NCBI RefSeq assembly: GCF_002205635.1
Contig: NZ_NISJ01000005.1
Coordinates: forward strand, 225,866-289,865
Reading direction: 5' to 3'
Source of the DNA: Sphingopyxis witflariensis
Lineage (GTDB): Bacteria > Pseudomonadota > Alphaproteobacteria > Sphingomonadales > Sphingomonadaceae
DNA length: 64,000 nt
The position numbers and the translations under genes were made by a program. Of the stretch, positions 1 to 9,432 are shown piece by piece; positions within the stretch are counted from its first letter, which is position 1, and every line of letters starts with the position of its first letter. The notes below the pieces were generated by a model. That model made no database searches. It had not been told where the DNA came from and was given only the letters and a program-made list of their open reading frames with translations.

Positions 1-744
1 GTGCACTCCCATCGCTTTCAGCTTGGCAACCAGTTCATCGACATCGGCGACCTTGACGCCAGCCGAACGAACCGGCGGCTCGCTGACCTTGAGCGTCTTG
101 ACGCGCGGAGTCGTATCGACGCCATAATCAGCAGGGGTTTTGGTATCGAGCGGCTTCGACTTCGCCTTCATGATGTTCGGCAGCGAAGCATAACGCGGCT
201 CATTCAGACGAAGGTCGGTGGTGACGATCGCGGGAAGCTTGAGCTTCACCGTTTCGAGGCCGCCGTCGACTTCGCGGGTCACATTGACATGATCACCATC
301 GACATTGACCGCGCTGGCGAAAGTGCCCTGCGCCCAGCCGGTCAGGGCTGCGAGCATCTGGCCGGTCTGGTTGTTGTCGTCGTCGATCGCCTGCTTGCCA
401 AGGATGACAAGACCGGGCTGTTCGGCGTCGGCGATCGCCTTGAAGATTTTCGCAAGCGCCAGCGGTTCGACGGCATCGTCGGTTTGGACGAGGATCGCGC
501 GGTCGGCGCCCATGGCGAGCGCGGTGCGCAGCGTTTCCTGCGCCTTCGCCGGGCCGACGGACACGGCGACGACTTCGGTCGCCACGCCCTTTTCGCGCAG
601 ACGAATCGCTTCTTCGACACCGATCTCATCGAACGGGTTCATCGACATTTTGACATTGGCGAGGTCAACGCCCGTACCGTCGGATTTGACCCGCGGTTTC
701 ACGTTATAATCGAGCACCCGCTTTACGGGGACGAGGATTTTCAT
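1..744 (-). CDS. etfB: Electron transfer flavoprotein beta subunit (3' end cut by window edge)
   Basis: The 248 visible residues start [10 protein letters not shown] and run to the first base of the window without a stop, so only the last residue or few are missing (family length about 249). EtfB pairs with EtfA, binds AMP and helps carry electrons from acyl-CoA and related dehydrogenases to ETF:quinone oxidoreductase. The [20 protein letters not shown] stretch and the nucleotide-binding segment containing [14 protein letters not shown] are typical of the family. EtfA would be expected just beyond the left edge. The gene lies 108 bases downstream of sucC, but a hairpin and an operator-like palindrome between them suggest that it has its own promoter. 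Confidence 0.95.
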   Translation of the reverse strand, partial: MKILVPVKRVLDYNVKPRVKSDGTGVDLANVKMSMNPFDEIGVEEAIRLREKGVATEVVAVSVGPAKAQETLRTALAMGADRAILVQTDDAVEPLALAKIFKAIADAEQPGLVILGKQAIDDDNNQTGQMLAALTGWAQGTFASAVNVDGDHVNVTREVDGGLETVKLKLPAIVTTDLRLNEPRYASLPNIMKAKSKPLDTKTPADYGVDTTPRVKTLKVSEPPVRSAGVKVADVDELVAKLKAMGVH

Positions 745-793
745 GGCTTCAAAAGCTCCTCTCGAGAAATTGTGCACCGCGTCATAATTGCGG

Positions 794-809
794 TTTACGT
801 AAACGTCAA
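794..809. promoter_or_regulatory. Operator-like palindrome upstream of etfB
   Basis: The 16 bases TTTACGTAAACGTCAA form two half-sites around a 2-base centre, 50-65 bases before the etfB start. The inner 793-804 is a perfect 12-base palindrome. A near-identical palindrome sits before the quinohemoprotein dehydrogenase at 31426-31443. The shape resembles operators of MerR-type regulators of acyl-CoA and branched-chain degradation (LiuR-like); that assignment is inference. Confidence 0.5.
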
Positions 810-814
810 CCTCA

Positions 815-841
815 CCCCTCCCCCCTCATGGTGGGGAGGGG
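815..841 (-). terminator. Hairpin between sucC and etfB
   Basis: A perfect 9-base stem (CCCCTCCCC pairing with GGGGAGGGG) with a 9-base loop begins about 12 bases past the sucC stop. There is no T-tract on the minus strand, so it may slow or partly end sucC transcription rather than act as a classic intrinsic terminator. Confidence 0.4.
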
Positions 842-852
842 CTGATGAGGTT

Positions 853-2061
<1,209 letters not shown>

Positions 2062-2246
2062 GAGGTCTGCCGGGCCTTTCGAGTCTGGGGCGGGGAGAAT
2101 TGGCGCCGCCTAAGCACAAGTTTCGCGGCAAGGCTACCCCTACGGCGCCCAGATTATCTTGTGCGCCGACAAGCCAGACCGATCAGGCCAGCGTTTCTTT
2201 CACGATGATGAAAGGGCTGCGGCGTCCGGCCGCGTGCGAATGTGAC

Positions 2247-2558
2247 CTAGTTGAACGCGCAGACTGCGGCGGAGCTGATCGTCACCGTCAAAATCTCGGG
2301 ATCCCGAAGCGCCCGAATCTTGCGCGTGAACTGGGTCAGCGTCAGATTATCGACGCGCTTGTCCTTCAGGCTGGCCAGCGAACCGATGCGACGCAGCTGG
2401 GTCAGCGACAGCCGGTCGACCATGCGTTCAGCCATGCATGCGGCGATCGGTTGCGACAGGCCGGCGTCGACCAGCCCGGTGCGCAGCCGCGCCTCGGGAG
2501 TCGCGCAGGCGGCGAGCGCGAGCGGCAGGGTCAGCAAGGGAAGAGCGGCCCATTTCAT
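2247..2558 (-). CDS. Small predicted lipoprotein of unknown function
   Basis: The 103-residue product has a hydrophobic N-terminus ending in a lipobox (LAAC, Cys at 18), so it is probably exported and lipid-anchored. The mature part is helical and charged, with a repeated LTLTQ/LSLTQLRR flavour (residues 50-80), and ends with Cys-Ala-Phe-Asn. I do not recognise the family. It starts 9 bases after the stop of the beta-lactamase-like gene on the same strand, so the two probably form one operon and may both act in the cell envelope. Confidence 0.7.
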   Translation of the reverse strand: MKWAALPLLTLPLALAACATPEARLRTGLVDAGLSQPIAACMAERMVDRLSLTQLRRIGSLASLKDKRVDNLTLTQFTRKIRALRDPEILTVTISSAAVCAFN

Positions 2559-2567
2559 ATTGTCATT

Positions 2568-3722
2568 CTACCTTCCGTGAAACTCGGCGACCGCGCCCGA
2601 AACCGCCTGCATCAATGCCATGCGGGCGGGAATGGGCGAGGTCGTGCTGCCAAGCATTACCACGATGGCATAGCGGGTTCCATCGGGCGCCGTCGCGATG
2701 CCGATATCATTGTAACCGGCGGTCATACCCTTGAAATCCTGCCCAGTTCCGGTCTTGTGGAGAAATTGCCAACCGGGGGGAAGACCAGCCTTCAGCCGCC
2801 GCGGACCACTCCGGGTGCGGCTCATCACGTCGAGCAGATATTCGGTCGATTCGGGCGACAGCAGTGTGCCCCGCGCGAGCCGGGTCAAGGCACTGGCGAT
2901 TGCCGCCGGGCTCGCGCCATCGACCGGATTGGCGAGATAGGCATCCATCGCCGCCTTGCGCTTCGCTTCGGGTAGCGCGGCGCGCGCGGCCTGAAACGCG
3001 CGGCCGACCGAGTAGCTTTGCTGCCAGGTCAGCCCGGCGGTACCGCTTTGCAGCAAGCGCTCGCCCGGGCCGAAACGAATCGCCCCCAGATCCTTTTTCG
3101 AAATGAAGCGGCGTACCGCTTCGGGCCCGCCCACAGTACGCAGCAGGCTGTCGTTCGCGGTATTGTCACTGTGGGTGATCGCGGTTTCAATGAGCTCGCG
3201 GACGCTCATCGTCACCGATCCCTCGGCCTGAACACGCGCAGCGAGCGGTTGGTAGAACAGGGTAAGATCCTCGCGACCGATGCGGACCGGCTGATCGAGG
3301 CGGATCCGTCCCTGATCCACGGCGTCGAGGATGGACAATGCCACCCAAAATTTCGATACGCTCTGTTGCGGAAACAAATCCTCGCCGCGCTGCGAAAGCG
3401 CCCATTCGCCGTCGATCCGCTGAACCGCAATCCCGGTCTTGCCGGGGAAAGCCTTCCAAAGCTGGGTAATTCGATCGTTCAGCCCGGCCGGTGGGCGGCG
3501 GAAACCGGGGTCCATCGTTCCCCGGGGTGCGGGGGTGGCAGAGCGCACCGGCTGCCCGATCGGCATCGAAACCGATCCGCCGGGCCCGCGCGTCACCGGC
3601 GGCACTGCACGGGGCGCCTCTCTGGGCGTAGGCACGATCGCGGCGCTGCTGACGCAACCCGCGAGCATCACAGCACCCATCACCATGGCAAGCATTGGCT
3701 TGCCGGAAAACTGGACCTTCAT
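2568..3722 (-). CDS. Class A beta-lactamase-like serine hydrolase, predicted lipoprotein
   Basis: This 384-residue protein has a lipobox (LAGC, Cys23), a Pro-rich linker to about residue 80, and then a penicillin-binding/beta-lactamase fold. The catalytic landmarks are visible: SVSK (Ser121, Lys124), SDN (185-187) and KTG (323-325). Exactly 36 residues after SDN, where class A enzymes have the omega-loop ExxLN, it reads ERLLQ (Glu221), so the general-base Glu may be kept but Asn is replaced by Gln. It may hydrolyse beta-lactams or act on peptidoglycan peptides; the divergent omega loop leaves this open. It is co-oriented with the small lipoprotein downstream. Confidence 0.85.
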   Translation of the reverse strand: MKVQFSGKPMLAMVMGAVMLAGCVSSAAIVPTPREAPRAVPPVTRGPGGSVSMPIGQPVRSATPAPRGTMDPGFRRPPAGLNDRITQLWKAFPGKTGIAVQRIDGEWALSQRGEDLFPQQSVSKFWVALSILDAVDQGRIRLDQPVRIGREDLTLFYQPLAARVQAEGSVTMSVRELIETAITHSDNTANDSLLRTVGGPEAVRRFISKKDLGAIRFGPGERLLQSGTAGLTWQQSYSVGRAFQAARAALPEAKRKAAMDAYLANPVDGASPAAIASALTRLARGTLLSPESTEYLLDVMSRTRSGPRRLKAGLPPGWQFLHKTGTGQDFKGMTAGYNDIGIATAPDGTRYAIVVMLGSTTSPIPARMALMQAVSGAVAEFHGR

Positions 3723-3861
3723 TCAAACCCCACGGCTGCGACCGTCATCTCTTATCCCCGCCCTATCGGCAGTGCCATTCGTCCCGCACACGGCCGGGGG
3801 GAGCCAGCGTTTTGCGGTGAACGATTCCTCTGTCACGACCAGTGACGGAACCCGCGTCCTT

Positions 3862-4551
3862 TCAGGGCGCAGGCTTGGCCCGCACCCGCGCCGGATAAAG
3901 CCGTTTCAGCGCCGCAAGCTTCGGTGCATCCCAGCGCAGGATATAGCCGTTCGAGGGATTGCGGCGCATGAAATCCTGGTGGCTCGCCTCGGCGGGATAG
4001 AAGCGCTTATAGCTTTCGATCGGAACGACGACGGGTTTGGCGAAATATTTGCCCTTGCCGATCTGCGCCAGATAGGCGGTCGCGACCTGGCGCTGAACCG
4101 CATCCATCGGGACGATCGCGGCGCGATATTGCGAGCCTGTATCGGGGCCCTGGCGATTTTTGAGTGTGGGATCGGCGACCACCGAAAACAGGATGCGCAG
4201 CAAGGTGCCATAGCTGAGCTGGGTCGGGTCATAGGTGACCCGTACCGCCTCGGCATGGCCAGATGTGCCGTCGTGCGTCAGCTCATAGCGCGCGGTCGCC
4301 GCGCTGCCGCCATGATAGCCTGATTCGACAGAGATCACGCCTTTTACATGCGAAAAGACGCCCTCGACGCCCCAAAAGCACCCGCCCGCAAGAATTGCGG
4401 TCGCACGCTTAGCTTTAACGGCGGGATCGACGGCTGCGGCAGGAAGCTGGACGACACCCTCGGCCTGCGCCGGGGCGCACTGGGCGACAATCGCGCCAAT
4501 GAGCAGCGCCGCGAAGGCGCGCGAAGAGAAATGGCGACGCCGCGCCGTCAA
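3862..4551 (-). CDS. msrA: Peptide methionine (S)-sulfoxide reductase, exported form
   Basis: From a TTG start the product has 229 residues: an Arg-rich N-region (TARRRHF), hydrophobic core (FAALLIGAIVA) and AQA cleavage site near residue 30, then the MsrA domain with GGCFWG (catalytic Cys58), the DGTSGHAEAV stretch and a YxxRNPxNGYI C-terminus. It reduces methionine-S-sulfoxide in proteins, here probably in the periplasm. I chose TTG at 4551 because it overlaps the TGA of the upstream 35-residue peptide and gives a complete signal peptide. The frame stays open further upstream to 4767, but that extension has no membrane or export logic and overlaps the small gene. The RR pair makes Tat export possible; Sec is the alternative. 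Confidence 0.88.
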   Translation of the reverse strand: MTARRRHFSSRAFAALLIGAIVAQCAPAQAEGVVQLPAAAVDPAVKAKRATAILAGGCFWGVEGVFSHVKGVISVESGYHGGSAATARYELTHDGTSGHAEAVRVTYDPTQLSYGTLLRILFSVVADPTLKNRQGPDTGSQYRAAIVPMDAVQRQVATAYLAQIGKGKYFAKPVVVPIESYKRFYPAEASHQDFMRRNPSNGYILRWDAPKLAALKRLYPARVRAKPAP

Positions 4552-4655
4552 AGCGGCAGCGAAAGCGCCGGATGCTGGAAGGCAACGATCAGGCCGCCAA
4601 TGGCAAAGCCGGCGAGCATCGTCAGGAACCAGTCGGAGCGGAGCGTGGCAAGCAT
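4548..4655 (-). CDS. 35-residue single-span membrane peptide coupled to msrA
   Basis: A short frame starts with ATG at 4655 and encodes a basic/polar N-terminus (MLATLRSDW), one hydrophobic segment of about 20 residues (FLTMLAGFAIGGLIVAFQ) and a short tail. Its TGA stop overlaps the TTG start of msrA by two bases, an arrangement typical of translational coupling. A weak AGGG lies about 8 bases before the ATG. It is too short for usual gene callers. Function is unknown; it may simply load ribosomes for the TTG start of msrA, or act with the exported MsrA at the membrane. Confidence 0.55.
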   Translation of the reverse strand: MLATLRSDWFLTMLAGFAIGGLIVAFQHPALSLPL

Positions 4656-4847
4656 GGGGAGAGCCCTTTTTTCTGTCTTCCGGTTTTGCGGCCAAGGCCG
4701 CCCTGTTCACACCGACGATATGGCACGCCCCAACCAGCCGTGCAGTGATGTCCATCACCTTAGGCATCGAGGCTTACTATACGGTGAACCGGGCGCTTAA
4801 CCGTCGTTCATGTCCCAAATGGGCGATGAAGACCGCAATTACAAGAC

Positions 4848-4876
4848 CGGTCGGTACAGAATATCTATACCGACCG
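4848..4876 (-). terminator. Hairpin downstream of the aspartate aminotransferase
   Basis: A perfect 9-base stem (CGGTCGGTA with TACCGACCG) with an 11-base AT-rich loop begins 10 bases past the stop of the aminotransferase. No strong T-tract follows on the minus strand, so termination efficiency is uncertain. Confidence 0.45.
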
Positions 4877-4885
4877 AAATCTCCC

Positions 4886-6100
4886 TTATGCCAGCGCGGC
4901 GCATGCCTGCTGGATGCGCACGCAGGCATCCTTGAGCACCGCTTCCGACGTCGCGTAGGAAACGCGAAACGCTGGCGACAGGCCAAAGGCGCCGCCGTGG
5001 ACCGCGGCGACGCGCGCCGAGTCGAGGAAATAGTCGATCAGCGCTTCGTCGCTGTCGATCAGCTTTCCGTCGGGGGTCTTCTTGCCCATGCAGCCGCTCG
5101 CGTCGGGATAGACATAGAAAGCACCGTCGGGGGTCGGGCAGTTGAGCCCCGGCGCGTCGTTGAGCATCGCGACGACCATATCGCGGCGCTTCTTGAACGC
5201 GGCGTTGCGGTCGTCGAGGAATTGCTGCGGTCCGCCGAGCGCGGCGGCGGCGGCAGCCTGCGCGATCGAACAGGGGTTCGACGTCGATTGCGACTGCAGC
5301 TTGGCCATCGCCTTGATGATCCACGCCGGGCCGCCGGCATAGCCGATGCGCCAGCCGGTCATCGCATAGGCCTTCGAACAGCCGTTCACGGTCAGGATGC
5401 GGTCGATCAGGTCGGGGCAGCGCTGCGCCAGCGTCGAGAAGGCGAAATCCGCGTACCAGACATGCTCGTACATATCGTCGACCATCACCATCACATGCGG
5501 ATGGCGGCGGACGACTTCGCCGATCGCGTCGAGTTCCTGGGGCGAATAGGCGGCGCCCGACGGGTTCGACGGCGAATTGAACATGATCCAGCGCGTCTTG
5601 GGCGTGATCGCGGCGTCGAGTTGCGCCGGGGTGATTTTGTAATTCTGCGCCGCAGTGCCCTCGATGATCACCGGCGTACCGCCACAAAAAGCAACGATGT
5701 CGGGATAGCTGACCCAATAAGGCGCGGGGATGATCACCTCGTCGCCCGCATCGACCGTCGCGACCAGCGCGTTGAACAGAGTGTGCTTGCCGCCGACGTT
5801 GACGCTGATCTGGTCGAGACCGAAGTCGAGGCCGTTGTCGCGGCGGAACTTGCCGCGGATCGCGTCCTTCAGCGCGACGGTGCCGTCGACCAGCGTATAT
5901 TTGGTCTGGCCGTTGCGGATCGCCTCGATCGCCGCTTCCTTGACGAAGTCGGGCGTGTCGAAATCGGGCTCGCCGGCGCTCAGCCCAATCACGTCAACGC
6001 CGTCCGCTTTCAGCTTGGTCACGCGCGCGGTCATTGCGAGCGTTGCCGAAGGCTGGATACGACCGAGTGCGGCCGAGACATGGGGCTTGAAAGTCGACAT
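4886..6100 (-). CDS. aspC: Aspartate aminotransferase (class I PLP enzyme)
   Basis: The 404-residue product is a fold-type I, I-beta/gamma aspartate transaminase of the alphaproteobacterial type, converting aspartate and 2-oxoglutarate to oxaloacetate and glutamate; some relatives also use prephenate. Visible motifs are LSAGEPDFDTP near the N-terminus, NSPSNPSG in the middle, the PLP-lysine region NGCSKAYAMTGWRIGY, and the C-terminal FRVSYA with the substrate-binding Arg. I chose ATG at 6100 (MSTFKPHVS), with AAGGA 9 bases upstream, over the longer frame starting at 6190, whose extra 30 residues are Arg-rich and unlike the family. Confidence 0.95.
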   Translation of the reverse strand: MSTFKPHVSAALGRIQPSATLAMTARVTKLKADGVDVIGLSAGEPDFDTPDFVKEAAIEAIRNGQTKYTLVDGTVALKDAIRGKFRRDNGLDFGLDQISVNVGGKHTLFNALVATVDAGDEVIIPAPYWVSYPDIVAFCGGTPVIIEGTAAQNYKITPAQLDAAITPKTRWIMFNSPSNPSGAAYSPQELDAIGEVVRRHPHVMVMVDDMYEHVWYADFAFSTLAQRCPDLIDRILTVNGCSKAYAMTGWRIGYAGGPAWIIKAMAKLQSQSTSNPCSIAQAAAAAALGGPQQFLDDRNAAFKKRRDMVVAMLNDAPGLNCPTPDGAFYVYPDASGCMGKKTPDGKLIDSDEALIDYFLDSARVAAVHGGAFGLSPAFRVSYATSEAVLKDACVRIQQACAALA

Positions 6101-6241
6101 GGCGAAGCGTCCTTGCGAGAGGGCGGGTGACAGGAAATTGGCAGAAAATTGCGCGCGGCCGCGCCTATCGCGTCCCACCCGATTAGGCAAGGGATGCGGT
6201 AGACAATTTACGAATGCGAAGCGATTTTCGCCGGATGGGAG

Positions 6242-8065
6242 CTAGGCGTCCTCGATCAACCGCGCCGGGATCAGCCCGCGCAGCGAATTGCCGATGAAAA
6301 ACCCCTCGCCCAGATCGGCAAGGCGCAGATGCGATTCGACCGCCCGTCCCCTGTCGATCAGTTCGGCGCGCAGCACGCCGGGAAGCAGCCCGAGCGACAG
6401 CGGCGGGGTGAGGAGCATACCGTCGCGCTCGACGAAAATATTGCTCCAGCTGCCCTCGGTCACAAAGCCCGGTTCGTCGATAAAGACAATCTCGGCCGCC
6501 CCGCTTTCGCGCCGCGCGCCATCATAGGCGGCACGTTGGCTGGTCTTGTGCGCGAGGCGAAAATCGTCCGGCGCCATCGGCACAGGACTAACGGCGACCG
6601 GCACCGGCAATTCGGCGAGCCGCGGCAGCGGCGACACCTCGACCGCCAATGCACCCGACGGCGCAAGCCGCATCCGCACCCGCGCAGCGCCGCGCACGCG
6701 AAAGGTCGCCGATTGCAGGCTGTTGCGCGCACCGTGGCGGTCGAACCGAAAGCCCAGCGTCGCCGCGCTCGCTGTCAGCCGCGCCAAATGCCCCTCGAGT
6801 CGCTGGACGCCATCGACCGGATCGAAAAACATCGTTTCGAGTAGGTCGAAGCTTTCGCCCGCTGCGCTCACAAATTCCCCTTTGGCCAGACATTCGCGCC
6901 ATTCTTCGGCGGGCACGCTGTCGGCAACGATTCCGGACCCCAGACCCAGCGTGGCGGACAACCGCCCATCCTGCAAGTCATTGGAATACGGAAATACCAA
7001 TGTCCGAATCGCGACGTTGAACGCCGCATCCCCCCCCGGCTCGATGAAGCCGATCGACCCCGTATACAGTCCGCGCGCGCCTTCTTCCAGCGTGTCGATA
7101 ATCTCCATCGCCCGTACCTTGGGCGCGCCGGTGATCGAACCGCAGGGAAAGGCGGCGCACAGCATGTCGACCGCGCCGGTTCCCTCGGGCAAACGCGCGC
7201 TGACGTCGGACACCAGTTGATGGATCGTCGGAAAGCTCTCGACGCGAAACAGGTCGGGCACCGCGACCGACCCTGGCACCGCAACGCGCGACAGATCGTT
7301 GCGGATCAGGTCGACGATCATCAGATTTTCGGCGCGCTGCTTGGGGTCCTCCGCCAGCTCGCGCGCGGCGCGCGCGTCGGCCTCCGGGTTACGCTGCCGC
7401 GCCGCGGTCCCCTTCATCGGCCGCGCCATCGCCTGGCCACCCTTCAGCGCAAAGAAGAGTTCGGGCGACAGCGACGCGATCGCCTGCGCGCCCGTCCAGA
7501 TGAAACCGCCATAGCCCGCGCGCGCCGTCCGCCGCAGCCGCGCATAGGCGGCGAGCGGATTGCCCAGCATGGCGACATCGGCGCGAAAGGTCAGATTGGC
7601 CTGATAAATATCGCCGGCGCGGATCAGCCCGAGCACCTGTTCGACCGCCGCTTCATAGCCGGCGCGTTCGATCCGCGGCTTAACACCGCCAATCCATGCC
7701 CCGGCCGGATCGGGGAGCAGATCGGCCACGACATCGGCCTCGATCCGCTCGACCCGCTCGAACAGGCCAAACCAGCCCAGCGGCGCATTGCCGCCGCCGC
7801 CTTCATCGACCGCACCGCGCCACGCAGGCGCAAGCGCCTTCCCCGCCTCATAGGCCAGATAACCGGCGGCATAGAGACCGTGCGACTGCGCCTTCTCCAA
7901 CGCATCGAGCAACGCTGGAATCTCGGCCAGGGTCGTCGCGCTCAGCACCTCGACCGGGTCGCGAAACAAACGCGCCGGCACGGCCCCGTCCGACCGTGCG
8001 TCGTCAAGCAGGACGAAGGGCGGACAGCCCGTTTTCAGAACAGGAATCGCAGGCGCATCCATCAT
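6242..8065 (-). CDS. pabB: PabB-PabC fusion: aminodeoxychorismate synthase component I with aminodeoxychorismate lyase domain
   Basis: This is a 607-residue two-domain protein. Residues 1 to about 385 form a chorismate-binding PabB domain, with the family motifs PMKGTAARQRNPEAD, IVDLIRNDLSRV, and FPCGSITGAPKVRAMEIID. From about residue 400 a PabC-like class IV PLP lyase follows, with RLAHKTSQRAAYD (candidate PLP lysine), EGSWSNIFV and GLLPGVLR. Together they would take chorismate plus an amide-derived amine to 4-aminobenzoate for folate. The glutaminase PabA is not in the window. Such fusions are known in several proteobacteria. It begins 36 bases after the unknown exported protein upstream. 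Confidence 0.93.
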   Translation of the reverse strand: MMDAPAIPVLKTGCPPFVLLDDARSDGAVPARLFRDPVEVLSATTLAEIPALLDALEKAQSHGLYAAGYLAYEAGKALAPAWRGAVDEGGGGNAPLGWFGLFERVERIEADVVADLLPDPAGAWIGGVKPRIERAGYEAAVEQVLGLIRAGDIYQANLTFRADVAMLGNPLAAYARLRRTARAGYGGFIWTGAQAIASLSPELFFALKGGQAMARPMKGTAARQRNPEADARAARELAEDPKQRAENLMIVDLIRNDLSRVAVPGSVAVPDLFRVESFPTIHQLVSDVSARLPEGTGAVDMLCAAFPCGSITGAPKVRAMEIIDTLEEGARGLYTGSIGFIEPGGDAAFNVAIRTLVFPYSNDLQDGRLSATLGLGSGIVADSVPAEEWRECLAKGEFVSAAGESFDLLETMFFDPVDGVQRLEGHLARLTASAATLGFRFDRHGARNSLQSATFRVRGAARVRMRLAPSGALAVEVSPLPRLAELPVPVAVSPVPMAPDDFRLAHKTSQRAAYDGARRESGAAEIVFIDEPGFVTEGSWSNIFVERDGMLLTPPLSLGLLPGVLRAELIDRGRAVESHLRLADLGEGFFIGNSLRGLIPARLIEDA

Positions 8066-8101
8066 CGGCTTGTCAAAACGCCCCCTCGCAAAAACGCGGG
8101 G

Positions 8102-8659
8102 TCAGCGCTCGCGACGAACGCGAATGGAGGGGCGCCCTTCGAGACTGAGAAAATAGGTTCCGAGCGAGGCCGCCTTAATTCGGATCTTCTGTCCAGGGCG
8201 CGGCGCCAACGGCATGCGCTTGCTGTCGATCTGTACCCAGACCGATCCATCGGCCATCGCGATGCGATAGCCGCCGTCGGCGGTGGGGGAAGCCGATGCA
8301 ACGCTGGTTTCGACGCTTTCGACCTTATCCACATCGCCGTCACCGAAAATGTTAAAATCGGGCAGATCGAGTCCAAACAGACCGCGACGCGCTTTTTGTG
8401 CCGATACGCGATCAACGAACAGGATATCTCGCGCGACCTGCGCCTGTTGCAGCGCCGCAACCTCACGGTCGAAGCAGGCAAGGCGCCCGTCACCATTGGC
8501 GACAGCGCGACAGTTGAAGAGTTGCTGGACCTGCGCCGGAACGGGGGCCAGCTCCTTTTCCTTTGCGGCCTCCTTGGCAGCAAGCAGTGCCCAGGGAAGT
8601 GCGAGCAGCGCAAACGCCCCCGCTAACATCATCGAACGCGGTCGCTGCAATGCCGACAT
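8102..8659 (-). CDS. Exported protein of unknown function, tandem paralogue 1
   Basis: The 185-residue product has a hydrophobic signal sequence (about residues 10-28) and a mature domain with a conserved cysteine pair in the pattern NCRA...RLACFDREV, then a linker with GLFGLDLPDFNIFG and a C-terminal beta-rich part with GGYRIAMADGSVWVQID and IRVRRER at the very end. It matches the next gene along its whole length, so the two are tandem duplicates. The RLACFD cysteine pattern also occurs in exported proteins such as VasI-like ones, but no function follows from that. I chose ATG at 8659, with AAGGGG 7 bases upstream; an ATG at 8665 is also possible. Confidence 0.75.
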   Translation of the reverse strand: MSALQRPRSMMLAGAFALLALPWALLAAKEAAKEKELAPVPAQVQQLFNCRAVANGDGRLACFDREVAALQQAQVARDILFVDRVSAQKARRGLFGLDLPDFNIFGDGDVDKVESVETSVASASPTADGGYRIAMADGSVWVQIDSKRMPLAPRPGQKIRIKAASLGTYFLSLEGRPSIRVRRER

Positions 8660-8708
8660 AGCCATCCCCTTGCCGATATTTCGAACGGAGTAGCCGCAGC
8701 AACCCCAT

Positions 8709-8727
8709 GCCGCAAGCGTCGCCCCGA
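8709..8727. repeat. 19-base repeat upstream of paralogue 1
   Basis: The 19 bases GCCGCAAGCGTCGCCCCGA lie 50 bases before the start of the first tandem paralogue and recur exactly at 9346-9364 before the second. The duplication therefore included the upstream region, or both copies carry a common control element. Confidence 0.5.
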
Positions 8728-8757
8728 CGGCGTCGCCTGTTTACCCAAACCCGGCGG

Positions 8758-9294
8758 TCAGCGCTCGCGACGAATCCGGATAGCACGCCCTCCGTCAACC
8801 TTGCCGAAAAAGCTGCCGATCGCGCCCTTTTTAATCTCTATCGTCTGTCCGACGCGCGGCGGACGAATCAGTCCCATATCCTCAATCTGGACCCACACCG
8901 CCCCGTCCGCCAGCGTCAGGCGATACCGCCCAAGCTCGTTGGTCGAGACGGCCTTGAGCGTCGTTTGCAGCTGTTCGTCCACCTTTTCTTCGTCGGCGCC
9001 GAACAGGCGGTCGAGATTGGGGATCGAAAAACCGAACAGTCCGCGCCGCGCCGCCTGGCTCGTTTCCTTGTCGGCAAAGCGGATCTCGCTTGCCGCATCT
9101 GCGGCCGCCAGTTCGCCGACCTCCCGATCGAAACAGGCGAGGCGCGCCATCGGATCGGTCAGATCCCGGCAACCATAAAGCTGTTGAATCTGCGCCGGGC
9201 GTATCGTCGCCTCCTTGTCCTTGGCGACGGCAGGCGCAGCGGCGCCAGCGAGAATGGCGAACAATACAGCAAATTGCGGCGACAGGCGCGACAT
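8758..9294 (-). CDS. Exported protein of unknown function, tandem paralogue 2
   Basis: The 178-residue product has a classic signal peptide (hydrophobic core FAVLFAILAGAA, cleavage near AVA-KD), then the same architecture as its neighbour: YGCRDLTDPMARLACFDREV cysteine pair, GLFGFSIPNLDRLFG, a beta-rich segment with RYRLTLADGAVWVQIED, and the terminal IRIRRER. Start is the ATG at 9294, with AGGGGA about 7 bases upstream. The two paralogues share the ends but differ in the middle, so the duplication is not recent. No known enzymatic motif is visible; a secreted or periplasmic structural or binding role is possible. Confidence 0.78.
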   Translation of the reverse strand: MSRLSPQFAVLFAILAGAAAPAVAKDKEATIRPAQIQQLYGCRDLTDPMARLACFDREVGELAAADAASEIRFADKETSQAARRGLFGFSIPNLDRLFGADEEKVDEQLQTTLKAVSTNELGRYRLTLADGAVWVQIEDMGLIRPPRVGQTIEIKKGAIGSFFGKVDGGRAIRIRRER

Positions 9295-9345
9295 GGCAAA
9301 TCCCCTGAAAATAACCTGCGGCCTGCCTAGCCGCCACCGCGCAGC

Positions 9346-9364
9346 GCCGCAAGCGTCGCCCCGA
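9346..9364. repeat. 19-base repeat upstream of paralogue 2
   Basis: Exact second copy of the 19-base element at 8709-8727, 52 bases before the paralogue 2 start. Confidence 0.5.
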
Positions 9365-9432
9365 TTGCGAAGCGCGCTTACTTACCTTAGTGTCAGGAAC
9401 CCGCCCTCGTAACAGAAGGACAATTTGCGCCG

